Positions 20,745-32,505 are shown, numbered from the stretch's first letter. The stretch is 64,000 nt of DNA from Psococerastis gibbosa (GCA_963971405.1 OZ020491.1:20702855-20766854), one strand, 5' to 3'. The notes: a model not told the origin generated them from the letters alone. Numbers and translations: made by a program.

Positions 20745-21160
20745 TATTATATATTTATTATTGATCCAATTTCGATACAGAGTGTACACTACAATAAAAT
20801 TATATACCGCTTATATTTCGCTTTTGGATACACAGTACATGTAATTCAATCGCAATACAAATACAGTAGTTAAATAATTATTGGTTAGTTGTAGTTAATC
20901 AAATCAGGTAAGTTGTATCAGTTTGCTATAATAGGTTGTTAGTAAATTCTGTTCGCAGCCATTTGTCTAAATTTCTTTTAAATATTGATAAATTTTTAGC
21001 TGTTTTAATCTCAAGTGGGTGGTTACTAACCAGCAGACGGCGCTTGTTAAAATAGATAAGTTTCCGTGGCTCGGTCGAAACATTTAACAAATTGTACAAG
21101 GAAAATAGTAAATAAAGATTTGATTGGATTTTAAAATATGTGACTCTCACAGATCGTGAT
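20745..21160 (-). mobile_element. LINE reverse-transcriptase tail and 3' UTR
   Basis: The minus strand reads RRLLVSNHPLEIKTAKNLSI then FKRNLDKWLRTEF-stop, the typical FK-x-L-K-x-W/H-L end of a non-LTR RT protein. An AT-rich 3' region follows to about 20745. Confidence 0.6.
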
Positions 21161-21317
21161 AATCGAAATAAGGAATCGTGAGCGTTTTTGTTAATGCTAT
21201 CACCTTAGTAATTGTTGAGTAATTCATAAACTTGTGTCCTTGAGCATTGCATGCACAATGAGTACCTGCGAGACTTCGGTCGCCCCTCCTAAATTATTGG
21301 TGGGAAAATTCAATTGT

Positions 21318-21390
21318 CTTCAACGACACCGGCTGTGGTTCAGTTGATAGAGAACTGGGCTTTGAAACGGAAGGTCGAAGTTCGACTCGA
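21318..21390 (+). repeat. tRNA-like SINE head, left copy
   Basis: tggttcagttgatagag resembles a Pol III A box and gaagttcgactc a B box, with spacing as in a tRNA. It recurs at 21895-21975 on the other side of a LINE fragment. Confidence 0.6.
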
Positions 21391-21399
21391 GACACTTCT

Positions 21400-21892
21400 T
21401 CTTCCTCTTCTTCAGCCAACGCCCGTCCTTGGCTGGTAGGCCATTTGACGCCGTGCCGCATAGTAGAGCTGGGCCAATCCCTCCTGTGTCTCAGTTCGTT
21501 TTCTACCTCAATGCCAGTGCAGCTGAATAGGTGATCGGCATTTCCCTCCCCTTGGAAGCAGAGGGGGCATTCGGATGACTCAGCGATACCTATTCTGTGG
21601 AGGTGGCTCTGGAGGTAGTCATGTCCTGTGGCCATTCCTAGCACAGCGATGTCCCGGCGCAAGTTGCTGGGGATGGTTTTTGCTAGGAGCGGTTCCCATC
21701 GTTTTCCAGCTGCTCTTACTTTCCAGGCATCTCTGGTCGCGTTCTTGGCATTTGCGTGTATTAGTCTGCAAGTGAAGGTGAGGGTATGTAGAGGTTGTGT
21801 TAGTAGGCACCCCGTCATTGCTAGTTTGTCAGCCTCCTCGTTCCCACGGATGTCACAGTGGCCAGGGACCCATTGTAGGTGGATATCTGACT
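21400..21892 (-). mobile_element. Non-LTR retrotransposon fragment: end of RNase H and Cys/His cluster
   Basis: The minus strand is open and reads LQWVPGHCDIRGNEEADKLA, the C-terminal RNase H motif. Further on come GHDYLQSHLHRIGIAESS and CPLCFQGEGNADHLFSC. Both copies of a tRNA-like SINE head border it. It belongs to the same family as 12555-12805. Confidence 0.82.
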
Positions 21893-21894
21893 GC

Positions 21895-21975
21895 CTTCAA
21901 CGACACCGCCTATGGTTCAGTTGATAGAGAACTGGGCTTTTAAACGGAAGCTCGAAGTTCGAGACACGACATATA
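21895..21975 (+). repeat. tRNA-like SINE head, right copy
   Basis: Same orientation as 21318-21390 and about 90% alike by eye (ttcaacgacacc, tggttcagttgatagagaac). Confidence 0.55.
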
Positions 21976-22390
21976 CGCAGCTATCAGGCGTTTTGCTGTC
22001 CACTTCATCCGAATAGAAAAAGTATCCTTTACCAGCCCTTACACTAGGCAAATACCCTCAATGGGGTGTCGTGCCTCTGGCGTGCGGGCTACCGTCTTCA
22101 ATAGGTTATATATATATTTTTTTTTTTGAAGTGAAACTTCTTTGGGCGCACCACATACAGATTTTAGCAGGACAATGAGTTGGGCAGGCCCCCTGTGGCG
22201 CGAAACGCAGGAAAAATATGTAGGGTTGTAGTCTGAACTATTGGGCATACTGAAGGAGGGGACCCCCCGTGGTACTATTGAATTGGAAGGGCCGCCTTTC
22301 GAGCAGGTATGCCCCTTAAACACGAGTGGAACACAAAATTAGTAAACTGAGACACATTTCCAACAATCCCATTTGAATTGCATGGGCGGG
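21976..22390. other. No gene recognised
   Basis: Contains a (ta)n/poly-T stretch near 22110-22130 followed by a G/C-richer segment of unknown origin. Confidence 0.35.
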
Positions 22391-22394
22391 TTAA

Positions 22395-22490
22395 CGTAGC
22401 AGACATTAAAGACAATCTTTAATGTCTGCTACCACGTCAATATCACGCTGACAAACACAAATGAGGTCGGTGGAATCCCCGTCTTACTTA
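22395..22490. repeat. Remnant arms of the GGCG..TTCCAC MITE family
   Basis: gtagcagacattaaagac and gtctgctaccacgtca face each other almost directly. The inner element that separates these arms in the other copies is absent here. Confidence 0.55.
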
Positions 22491-22562
22491 TCAGACTGGC
22501 CACACTTGCTGGTCTGATGGGATATGGCAATTGTGTGAGCCGGCTATCGAGTTGCTGGTGAA

Positions 22563-22640
22563 AGCCATAGTGTAGTGGATAACGATCTGGACTTTAGTAG
22601 AGAAAGTCGTGGGTCCATTCCGCCACCTACTCACCTCTGT
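22563..22640 (+). repeat. tRNA-like SINE head
   Basis: gtgtagtggataacgatctg resembles an A box, and gtgggtccattccgcc lies at B-box distance. Confidence 0.45.
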
Positions 22641-22876
22641 CTAATTAGAAACAATTATTTATGTTAGAGGCTGAGGTGAATTGATTCGGAATCCGCCATA
22701 TTCAAGATGTCCCCTCATTTATATCATAGCAAGTTCAAACTCTAAGACTTGGCGCTATATAAGTTCCATAGTTGAAGGCCAAGCAAAAAAGTCGTGCGAA
22801 CGACAGAGATTGTGTCATGAATGGATTGAGAGTCCTTTGACACCTTGGAGGGGGTACTAACCACGCTGAGAAGGCG

Positions 22877-23257
22877 CCCATTCCACCGACCGGCTAGGGC
22901 TATTTACAAAAGCGGTGACGTGATAGCAGACATTCAAGACTTAGGTGGCGTTTCCACCGACCTCGCATTGCAGAATGCAAATGACATTGACGGAAATTAG
23001 ACTTTTTCTTTTCATAGAAATCTATTAAAATGTTTGTACTTAACATATCCCATGACGCCATTTTATAATTTTAGTTTGTTTGTTTGTGATTTTACTGTAT
23101 GATCATTGATCAATTTTAACTATGGCATAGAGGAAAATAAACATTTCCGTCAATTCTGCAATGCGAGGTCGGTGGAAACCCCGCCTAAGTCTTGAATGTC
23201 TGCTACCACGTCACCGTTTTTGTAAGTAGCCCTAGCCGGTCGGTGGAATGGGCGCCT
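22877..23257. mobile_element. Foldback MITE, GGCG..TTCCAC family, copy 3 (loop inverted)
   Basis: Begins ggcgcccattccaccgacc and ends tcggtggaatgggcgcc, followed by TTA. The central loop (catatcccatgacgcc..gatcaattttaac) is in the opposite orientation to that of 13050-13432 and 25517-26146. Confidence 0.82.
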
Positions 23258-23880
23258 TAAGACAAAGGACCCAGGCCCGACCAAACGAGTATAAAGGTGA
23301 GCGTCCATAGTGTAGGCTATGAAGCGGAAAAAAGTTGTGACTGAGATTAAGTTTGGTGGTTCTCGTCATTAGCTAATTATAATGAAAGCTATTGAGATCG
23401 CCGCGTCAAATACGCAGATTCTGTTGTCAACCCTATCTGCTGGATTGTACATTTGTTCTACATTTGCTTTTTCTTTGCAATTTTCTTTCTTTTTTTTATG
23501 TTGGAACCCGACGAAATCAGTCACCTTTCCTTTCCCCCGCAGTTGCCCTTACCGCTATCAGCATTACTTAGCTTGTGGTTAGGCACCATCTAATTTATTT
23601 TATATCTTTGGACCCGACGGAAAATGTTTCGAACACATCACCTCTTCCATTTCAAAACCCCGTTTTCTACCAACTGGACTGTGGTAGTCCAAAAGAAGTT
23701 AAGCATAATTCTAAAGTTATATTCGTATTGATAATCAGGAAGACCAACCTCCGTATGACCTTATAAGCTTGTACTCTATCGCTACTCATTTAAATAGATG
23801 ATGTCATACCCTCGTGCTTGGTTCCGTGGACAGTGTGGTACTAGGAATGCGTGGTGGGAGTAAAAAAATATGGCACTTGA
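23258..23880. other. No feature recognised
   Basis: AT-rich single-copy-looking sequence; short open frames only. Confidence 0.4.
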
Positions 23881-23886
23881 TTTACC

Positions 23887-24298
23887 GGCTATTCCACTTG
23901 TCAATATTTCGTCATTTGTGCATCAATAATTGATGCTATATTTATTTTACTCTCCGTCATTGTCCATTTTAACTTTCGCATGTTAAAATTGATCAATGAT
24001 CATAGAGTAAAATCACGCTTTGCAAATAATAACAAGCTAAAATTAAATTATGGCGTCGTCTGGAGATGATAAATAATTGTAATTAATTTCTTGAGAACGA
24101 ACGAACTATTTCATAGCTTTTCTTGTAGATTATAAAATTAAAAGAAATAAGGTGGGCAAGCTTACAAAATTAGAAAAAATTGAAAACAAAAATGGTAAAG
24201 TATTGAAGACAAGTGGAAAGAGGTGTAAAAATATAAATGGTATTTCCGTCAGTGACATTATCAAAATTGAAGAAAAATTGACAAGTGGAATAGCCGCC
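23887..24298. mobile_element. Foldback MITE, related TTCCACTTGTC subfamily
   Basis: The ends ggctattccacttgtcaat and attgacaagtggaatagcc are inverted repeats. The interior shares gttaaaattgatcaatgatc and aaattatggcgtcg with the larger GGCG family. Confidence 0.68.
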
Positions 24299-24574
24299 TT
24301 TGATACTTTGACATAATACTTTGATTTAATTCTATTATAATGAGTATGAATGGCGGGGAATAGGGTCATAGCGGTGTGCGGCGTGCAAGAGTAGCACTCA
24401 ACAACTAAAACTAACTAAAAGTAATTTCGACTGAACCCCCCCCCCTCCGAATCCCTGGGCACGGCCTTGGGGCTTAGAACCAAACAAATCTAAAATGTAA
24501 GTTTTAACCCGATTCACTACCATTCACGGTAAGAGTTGTTGAAGAAATTTTTATTTTTATTTATTTAAAAAAAA

Positions 24575-24760
24575 GGTTAAATCGCATACAAACAATTCAA
24601 TGAATGTATCCGATTAACCTCTTCAATCGCCTCACTAAGTCACCTAATAGGTATTAGTGTTGAGTTGCGACACGTCTCCGACGGCAAGGTGTATAGATAC
24701 TCGCACAAGTACTAGCACGCTACAACCTTGCCACCGAAGTCGCTTAATGAAATGGGTTCC
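24575..24760 (-). repeat. SINE-like repeat, copy 3 (family 2)
   Basis: Close match to 3597-3790: aaatcgcatacaaacaattc, cgattaacct, gccaccgaagtcgc. Confidence 0.5.
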
Positions 24761-24857
24761 TCACATCTCACAGTCTGCTTTACATTCATTAAAAAATGTT
24801 TTGAAAGAGTAAAAAATCAAGAATGATTAATACAATAAAATTGAAAGTGCTGCATTA

Positions 24858-24975
24858 AGAGTGTACGTCCCGGAGGAAACAGTTACCCCTTAATCCGTTG
24901 TTTTTCTGACTTCTTTTTATTTATTTAATTAACATAGCACGATATTAAAGGCTTGGCTCATTTAAGTTGTAGGAG
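24858..24975. mobile_element. Half copy of TTAAGAGTGTAC foldback MITE
   Basis: ttaagagtgtacgtcccgg, then the arm text attaaaggcttggctcattt. The second arm is missing. Confidence 0.55.
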
Positions 24976-25172
24976 GTTAAGAATAAGGAAGAATGCCTAA
25001 TCATAAGGAACTGCGCTGTAATTTAATAATAATTATGAGTTGTTATTGTGTGTTCCGACCAAAGTTGGCAAGTATCCGATCACCTGTAGGCGTATTTCTT
25101 GTCCAGGAACAGAAATGTGCGCAGTTAGGCCTCTAGACCCACATGTTTGGATGTAAGGCACTAAATACCCGG

Positions 25173-25434
25173 GTATTGTCATCCGCCATGTTGTATCCCA
25201 TACTTCCTATATGGTAAGTATTGAAAGAAAAGTAAAAGATTGAAAAATATTGAAAAAATGAATACACGTTTTAATAATTTTTTTATTAAATACTTCCCTA
25301 ATTGGTAGCACGTTCTTTTTAAATAATAATAAATAAACAACGATAAATTTCAAAAAATAAATAGGTAAACTCCCAATGCTTGGCTTATAGGCTACACCAG
25401 ACTTACAATGGATACAATATGGCGGATGACAATA
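25173..25434. mobile_element. Short MITE
   Basis: tattgtcatccgccatgttg and its reverse complement at 25412-25434 (atatggcggatgacaata) are terminal inverted repeats around an AT-rich core. Confidence 0.6.
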
Positions 25435-25516
25435 CATGTCTAATATAGAGCCCTATTTGGATGTAAACAACCCTTTTATCTTGCTATTCAGTATTCATTG
25501 TTGCTTCTACAACTTA

Positions 25517-26146
25517 GACGCATATTCCACCGACCGGCTAGGGCTAAATACAAAAACGGTGACGTGGTAGCAGCAGTGGCGGCGCTACAGGGGTGCCCGA
25601 GGGGGCCTGGCCCCCCAACAGTTTTTCCGGCCCCTCCGGGCCCCCCCCCCCTGCTGAGATATTTTACATGTTGTTAAATTGCAGAATTAGTGAACGGTAT
25701 ACATACTCCCAATGAAATATGTTTTGTTTTTTCATTGCCCCCCCCCAGATAGAAGTCATGCCCCTCCATGGCCCCCCGCCTTAAAATTTCTAGCGCCGCC
25801 ACTGGGTAGCAGACATTCAAGACTTAGGCGGGGTTTCCACCGACCTCGCATTGCAGAATGCAAATGACATTGATGGAAATTTTTGTTTTCCTCTATGCCA
25901 TAGTTAAAATTGATCAATGATCATACTGTGAAATCACAAACAAACTAAAATTAAAAAATGGCGTCATGGGATATGTTAATTACAAACATTTTAATAGAAT
26001 TCTATAAAAAGAAAAATTCTAATTTCCGTCAATGTCATTTGCATTCTGCAATGTGAGGTCGGTGGAAACCCCGCCTAAGTCTTGAACGTCTGCTACCACG
26101 TCACCGTTTTTGTATTTAGCCCTAGCCGGTCGGTGGAATCGGCGCC
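25517..26146. mobile_element. Foldback MITE, GGCG..TTCCAC family, copy 4, with hAT MITE inside
   Basis: TTA at 25514-25516 and 26147-26149 bracket the element. Its left arm is interrupted at 25574-25804 by another MITE, after which gtagcagacattcaagactt resumes. The loop is oriented as in copy 1. Confidence 0.85.
25574..25804. mobile_element. hAT-type MITE nested in the foldback MITE
   Basis: Perfect 14-bp ends CAGTGGCGGCGCTA / TAGCGCCGCCACTG. The flanking GGTAGCAG is duplicated exactly (25566-25573 and 25805-25812), an 8-bp target duplication as made by hAT transposases. The interior has poly-C and poly-G-like runs and no open frame. Confidence 0.9.
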
Positions 26147-26206
26147 TTAGCTACGATTCACTCTCGGAATGTTTTTATTGATAGATATTGATCGACCATT
26201 TCCTAA

Positions 26207-26537
26207 GGCGCGGTTTCCACCGACCTCCAAGTGCAAAATACAAATACGGTGACGTGGTAGCAGACATTAACGACTTAGGCGGGGTTTCCGACGACCTCTC
26301 ATTGCAGAATGCAAATGACATTGATGGAAATTTTTGTTATACTCTATGCCATAGGTAAAATTGATCAATGATCATAGAGTAAAATCACAAACAAACAAAC
26401 TAAAATTAAAAAATGGCTTCATGGGATATGTTAAGTACAAACATTTTAATAGATTTCTATAAAAAGAAAAATTCAAATTTCCGTCAATGCGTCACCGTAT
26501 TTGTATTTTGCACTTGCAGGTCGGTGGAAACCGCGCC
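26207..26537. mobile_element. Foldback MITE, GGCGCGG subfamily, copy 5
   Basis: Ends GGCGCGGTTTCCACCGACC and its reverse complement. Inside lie gtggtagcagacatta, a second ggcggggtttcc arm, and the usual loop. The right inner arm is shortened. Confidence 0.75.
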
Positions 26538-26539
26538 TA

Positions 26540-27060
26540 TATATCACCATCCTGATTGGTGACTGGGTAGAATGTATCCAACCATGTTTGGTCGTATCAT
26601 TAAACTTTTATGAAGCAGCAGTCTTATGTAGCATGGTAGGTCAGGACGTCAGCAGGAAGCCAGGACGGTCGAAGACTTCCGTTTCAGTGATCAGCCCTTA
26701 TGCATAATGTCCAACACTTTTATCAGACATTCCATTAGCGTGTCCAAACAGCTGCGTGACTCTTTTGCCACTAATTTTTTCATGACTATTCATTCGTAAT
26801 TGTATCATTGCGAGTCTACATATGCTGTGTACTGTAAATTTGTGCCCTGTTGCTAGGATAGGGCTGGTGCGATGTGGCAGAGCAGGTCAAGGCCCTTCAC
26901 GGGCCGTAGTGCCAAGGAGTAAGTAAGTAAACTAGGATAGGAAAAAACTATTTTACAAGTGTATATGTAAATTGAATATAACTGGCTCCTGGGGGTTCCC
27001 ACTAGGGTTGCCAATTTTTTTTCGAGGAAATAAAGTATGTCTGGATTTTGGGAAGGTAAA
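26540..27060. other. No gene; possible LINE tail at about 26870-26935
   Basis: The text ending gccaaggagtaagtaagta resembles the (agta)n-terminated LINE tails at 226 and 12800. Otherwise unrecognised. Confidence 0.35.
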
Positions 27061-27069
27061 AAAGAGTAC

Positions 27070-27160
27070 CCAATGAAATGAAATGAAAAATGAAATGAAA
27101 AAACGACTTTATTGCGAACAAAAGGTGAACAATAAGAGCATAAAGTCTATATTACTATTT
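27070..27160 (-). repeat. LINE/SINE 3' tail with (aatga)n
   Basis: (gaaat)n repeats followed by aaaaacgactttattgcgaa, the reverse of an AATAAAGTCGTTTTT tail. Confidence 0.5.
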
Positions 27161-28790
27161 AAAACAATATTTTTCGATATTTTCGTAGTGTTTAAGGTCC
27201 AACCGGAGACTTTTGACCTTGAACATTGAGCATCAGAGATTAGTACCAACGAAAAAATTATCGAAGTCTTACACACTGCAGCATAGCAAAGCTGATACCT
27301 GGACCCGGTCAAAAACTCTGTAGTTTAGTTGTTAGCTTGTGCAGGCTATTTCCCCGCCGAATTGCGTACTTATCTTATGCAGGCTACACGTAGCAGCCAT
27401 ATTGATAACGGTCTGTAGCCACGGGATGGTTAAATATCTATTTTATAAACAAAGCCCCGCGTCGCGTACCTGTTCTGTATTTCACGTTTTACTATTTCAA
27501 ATAATTGCAGTTTTACATATTGCTGGCGCTTTACTGTCAAATTAAGTGTTCATATTGTCAATTGTAAGCATGTAATGACAAAAGTTGGAGGTTCTCTTCC
27601 CTGTGGGGCACGTAAAAATGTTCTAAGAGGTATGTTTTTAAATGCTTCATGCACGAATTTGAGACCTGTAGTAATAGTAATTTTTGTACAATTGCATGGC
27701 TTAAGCATGTCTACGCGTATACTTGTCCCTTCTATCGATTATTACTATACCCCTGCGGTTTAAAACGTGTATTAGGAACCCCCTGCAAAGTCATTTCCAG
27801 GCCAGTCACGTCTTAACAGTTTTTTATTTTTTTGAAAACTGGAAAAGGCCTCTACCACACAAATTGTAATCACCTCACAGCCTCACAGGAATAATTACAC
27901 TGTCTTTATCACTATATAATGTTAGGTGATGAATCATATCTGTCCCATTCCAAACTTTTGTTTTTTGTGCATACTTTTTAAATTTTAATAATTGTATAGT
28001 TTTACTTTTTTATTCAAAGACATTTTCTCTTCATTCCATTTTTTTAATATAATGCGGCATTACACGCCTTACATCACGCTCCGCCACTGCTACTATCATT
28101 TCTGGAACACCGCATGTATGATTCATCTCTGCTGATAAGATTCTTGAGTTCTGGGTGCTCCTGTACGTGATACTTAGTGCTTATGCACTATTTGTGTACT
28201 TGACGTAGAGTTGACCTTATTAATCTGTGCTCTATGTCCTTAATAATCAGTTGGTCCCAATCTGCGAGTTATGTAGACGATGCATTGGTCGGACAAGTGT
28301 TATCTCTCTGGAGACGTCACTCTAATCCACGTGTTTTGATTGATAGCTTGCTATTTAGGCGAGATTACACATAACCTGCCTCTAGCTGTGGAACCGTCGT
28401 TAACAATATCTATATTATAATAGTCCCCGTGCGAAGAATTCGGAAATAATCTTACGTACTGACAGCAGTTGCGGGGGCACGAGGCTTAATATATGAGGAG
28501 CCACCCACCCACCCACAGGGTTGCCAACCGTACTCTATTTCAGAGTATTGTACTTTTTTTCATGTATGTGTACTCTATAAACTGAAAGTCATTCAGAGTA
28601 CGCAAAAATACTCTTTTTCTGAAACATGTAAGAAGCAAAAATGTTTTTTTTTTTGAAAGAACGTACATTTAGCAGTGGCGGTCCAGGAAGGGGCCATGGG
28701 GGCCCCGAGAAAAATCAGCGTAGACTATATAAAATAGGATATTCAAAACAAAAGCCTTCTATGTTTAAATTATAAATTTTACTGTTGTAA
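27160..28790. other. No gene recognised; fragments of MITE ends
   Basis: agggttgccaa occurs at 27003 and 28514 next to gagtac-rich text, and cagtggcggtcc at 28675 resembles a hAT MITE end. No partner ends were found. Confidence 0.35.
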
Positions 28791-28960
28791 AAATCGTAAA
28801 ACCCCACTATTTTGAACTTATCTATATTTTCAAGATTCAAAGTACAAGATAATTTTGTAATGGAAAGTGCTATTCAAAATTTGTTTGTTTACAGTTATAA
28901 TCCTAGGGTATTTATTTAACCCCGGTGTTAAAATCGCCTCGATCAGGCTGCAGGGACTAC
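28790..28960. mobile_element. Half copy of the GATCAGGCTGCAG MITE
   Basis: ttacagttataatcctaggg and cgcctcgatcaggctgcag match the right part of 41988-42259. Confidence 0.6.
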
Positions 28961-29129
28961 TTTAGCACTGCAGGAGACTAAACTGGCCTGAACTAGGGTC
29001 TCGTATAACAAGACCGAAGAGGCCAGAGACCTTTGGTAGTGGAGGCGAACCAAGTCAACGGCTGCAGTATAAGGGCTACCGAACCCGACCGGTTTCGTCC
29101 TGGCTTAAATTAATTATTAAATAAATTAA

Positions 29130-29460
29130 TAAAAAGCCCGCTTCAAAGCAGACGACATACAGTATATTCAACTGTTTGGGGCCAATAGAACCTTCTTCTT
29201 CTTCTAATGCCTCTTGGCAATTATCCTGGCAGTTGTAGTCATGATGGGCATACTCGGAATTGTAAGAAAGAAGGAAGAAAGAAAATTGTATATGGGCGAA
29301 TTTTGGGCCTTTCGGTCCACTCTTACAATTAACCCATTGTAATGCAGTAATTTCCCGTTGCCTTCTGTATCCTTCTGCCGTTGACTCTTCATTGAGTTCC
29401 TCCGCCTTCGGGGCCCAACCCCACGACATAAGAGTGCCCTGCACGAGAAAGACTGTGTTT
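29130..29460 (+). repeat. Repeat family C copy
   Basis: Shares tcttcattgagttcctccgc and cttcggggcc and the end ttcgcttat with 48055-48200. A related piece is inverted at 15480-15735. Confidence 0.45.
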
Positions 29461-30890
29461 TTCGCTTATGTAGTCTAGAAAAAAATATTCAGTCTACGTC
29501 GAACACATTCAATAATAATTCGCAATTAATCTCTATTGGCACACCATTTCTAATTTAATTCTTACTCCACTGAAAGTCCCGTAAGGTAATTTACTATCAT
29601 TATAGTTTATTTAGGATAATTTATTCCCGGATAAGTTAATCTTTTACGTTGGTTGCTGTTGAATGCTATTAATTTTCCAAATTTGGATACGGTACGGTAC
29701 CAATTATTGCCCTTTTAATGATAGCACAAAGGAGAAAAACAAATAGTAATTTGGCTGCGATAATATGCTTTCAAGTTGAGCATGGAAATGCACTTGCGCG
29801 AGTTACTAAATAAACTCGAATATTTCGTACGTGCGATAACACTCTTACAGCATGTTAATATAATTATAATGTAGACAGAGTGTGAAGGTTAATTACTTTT
29901 TATTGCCGGAAATGCCAGACTAAGGTGCAGTACCTGTGTACTCGGTACATACTAACAGAACTTGGTCCAACTGACAGCACAAATGAGTGACTGAGATGGC
30001 TATTGACTGACTACTTGAATAACCAATATTTGCCCAGCCGTCTTAATTAATTATTTATATTACTAGGTGTCTTTGATATATATTTATTATTTACTTTAAA
30101 GATTTACACCGTACAAATTTCTTATCCGATATTTTGACCTTGGGAATTTTTTTTGTGGGCATCCTTAATGACTTCTTTGAGCCCAGGGGCATTGACCATG
30201 ATACTGCCATGAAGGCTAAGGCTTGATTGTGCAAAGTTTGGCTTTTATAATTATATAATATAATGAAATATATATATATATATATATATGTAAATAAATA
30301 ATAATATACATGAACTTCGGGCTCATGGAGATTCGGGTCAACATTGAGCGGTAAGCGGTTCGGTTGGAAGAATTCAACGCAGTCTCGAGCCTCTGCACGC
30401 GGCAAGACCTTGATTGCTATAGCGAGAGACTGACCTGTCTATCTGGCTTTTCTCGCCCCCCCCCCCGAAAATGTTTTTTATATGCGCCACTGCAATAGTG
30501 CCATCAACAGATATGTCCAGAACGGCAGCGCTTACAATAGAAATTACGGTGTCTATGACTGCTATGATGAGTACAGTCAATTTAAAAAACGCAGTAATCC
30601 ATTTGATAATTAAAAAATCAAACAATATTTAAGCAACATTGCGGTGAACTGCTATTTAGTCTTGTCTATTTACTCTATACCACAACTTCGGCATTATTAT
30701 GCCGCTACAAGTGTCCCTCGCAAGTCTGACTTAGATACAAAGGCAGGCCGAGTACTTATAGGACTAACACACTATAACAGACTTCCAAAAGTCGTAAAGA
30801 CAATATGCATAATCTGATCGCATTTCGATGACTTTTTTAAACCTTAATGAAAAAGCGCTGGCAAACGATGACTAGAGACAATACCAATCA
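29460..30890. other. No gene recognised
   Basis: AT-rich; (ta)n at about 30268-30290 and a poly-C run near 30460 with gcgccactgc after it, a hAT-MITE-like end. Confidence 0.4.
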
Positions 30891-30897
30891 CATGTAG

Positions 30898-31310
30898 GCC
30901 CGGTATACACGGACGATTCCGTACGCGCGTGTTGCCGACGTATTTTTCTATTGTAGCTATAGGGATAGTGGTTGATTTCTTGCCGATTTATGAAGCCGAC
31001 GCGAAGTCAACCGCACGTAGCATGTGTTTCCCCTAGACGCGCCAGCAGAAATCTTCTGACGTAGTCTGTGGTTTTGCATTAATCAGCACCAACTATTCAC
31101 CAAGTCCTAATGGGGAAAAACGTCGGTAAATCGCGCGTGCGGAATCATCCGAGTGTACTGGGTCTTAAATCCATTAAGAAATCTTCTGACGTAGTCTGTG
31201 GTTTTGCATTTATCGCCACCAACCATTCACCAAGTCCTATAGCTCCAATGGAAAAATGCGTCGGTAAATCGCGCGTGCGGGATCATCCGTGCGTGCTTAA
31301 GACCCGGCGC
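30898..31310. mobile_element. MITE, GGTACACACGGACGA family, with internal tandem duplication
   Basis: Begins cccggtatacacggacgatt. A right end (gcgcgtgcggaatcatccg) occurs twice because about 131 bp starting gaaatcttctgacgtagtct is repeated (31049 and 31180). Confidence 0.65.
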
Positions 31311-31345
31311 ATACTGATTACTGAGCCCAGCACCCGCCGCAACTC

Positions 31346-31987
31346 ATGCACTACCCATGGGAGGTTTCCAGATTTCGTGATGTCCGCAGAGGCATTCCTA
31401 TAGGAATGGCACCCACGGCCACGAAACTGTGCGAGAAACTTAAACAGTTCCACGCGTGGATCACAATTGACTGGGTTAGCCGTGTGCTGGGTACAATGTG
31501 CGGCAACTCATTCGATAGTGTGCTTTACAGAACCTGCCACGCGTGTTTTATTTTTCCTTTTTTTAAATTGGGTACAGGTGTTAGTTACCTGTGTGCACTT
31601 AAGCCTATTGGCCTATTGTGCCCCCTACAACAAAGTATCTACATCACTTTCTCGAGGCCTATCTCCCTCAGGAGAGCCAGGATCTTGAGGGGATTCAGAA
31701 GTGGTAGGTCTTTTACAAGCTTCCCGAGCATGCTGCTCTTCTTCGTGCAATTGCATCGCATCGCATGTCCTCCGCACCTTCATTACAGAATCTGCAAGAC
31801 TATATATATATGGATTCCATCGCTTGGCATATCCAGGCAGTGGTCAGACGTAGTCAGAGAGGCTGAGTCTCTCTTAATTGCCCTTCCACTCCTAATAATG
31901 CCATTTCGTCTGAAGTTTCCACTGCAACATGGAGGGGTGGGAAGTCCAATACTATCTCCATTGCTGCAGTGGGACAGGATTTCATAG
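31346..31987 (+). other. Longest non-satellite open frame (213 codons), no family recognised
   Basis: The frame is rich in Ile, Leu, Phe and Arg. It has no conserved motif I can name and no splice borders. The low-complexity composition makes a chance frame or old transposon likely. Confidence 0.15.
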
Positions 31988-32319
31988 CCCCTGTAAAGCA
32001 TCATGTTATAGAATACGGGCTTCTGAATGTAGCCATAATTTGGATTATTCAGAGAAAAATTCTCATGTGGTTTGATTTTGCCGTGTACATGAAGCCATGA
32101 CCCATGGTATGGTTACAGCAGGAAAAGACAGGCTGTCACGCGTGGGTTGGGCGTCTGCTCCGCGGGTGCTGGGCTCAATATGTGCAGAAATGTGCCTAAA
32201 GCTCCGGGCGATCTTTGGCTCTATCCGGAGTAATTCCGGACATCCCAGTCCTTTGTCCTCGTCCGACCAACGTAATTGTTCCGGACCCTGCCTTGCCGCA
32301 TTATTACCTTCATTATCAT

Positions 32320-32505
32320 TTGTCAGGACATGTAAAGTAGTGGTACAGTCCCACACATGCTACATTGTCTGGCCATGCTTTGGAGAGCATTTAAAGCAGG
32401 CGGTCTCGGGCTTTCCTAGTTAAATGTTGAGTGTATGGCTTTATAGCCATAACTCCGCTAGGTTGGCTTAGTAAAATACCAAAAGTAATTATTTATTTAT
32501 TTATT
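32320..32505 (+). repeat. tRNA-derived SINE, family 1, copy 2
   Basis: The B box is partly deleted. The body ggccatgctttgga and tail ggctttatagcc, gctaggttggcttagtaa are present. Confidence 0.75.

Noticed and set aside
29076-29444. 122-residue minus-strand frame
   Set aside because: It lies in repeat family C and a LINE-tail-like stretch; no conserved motif.
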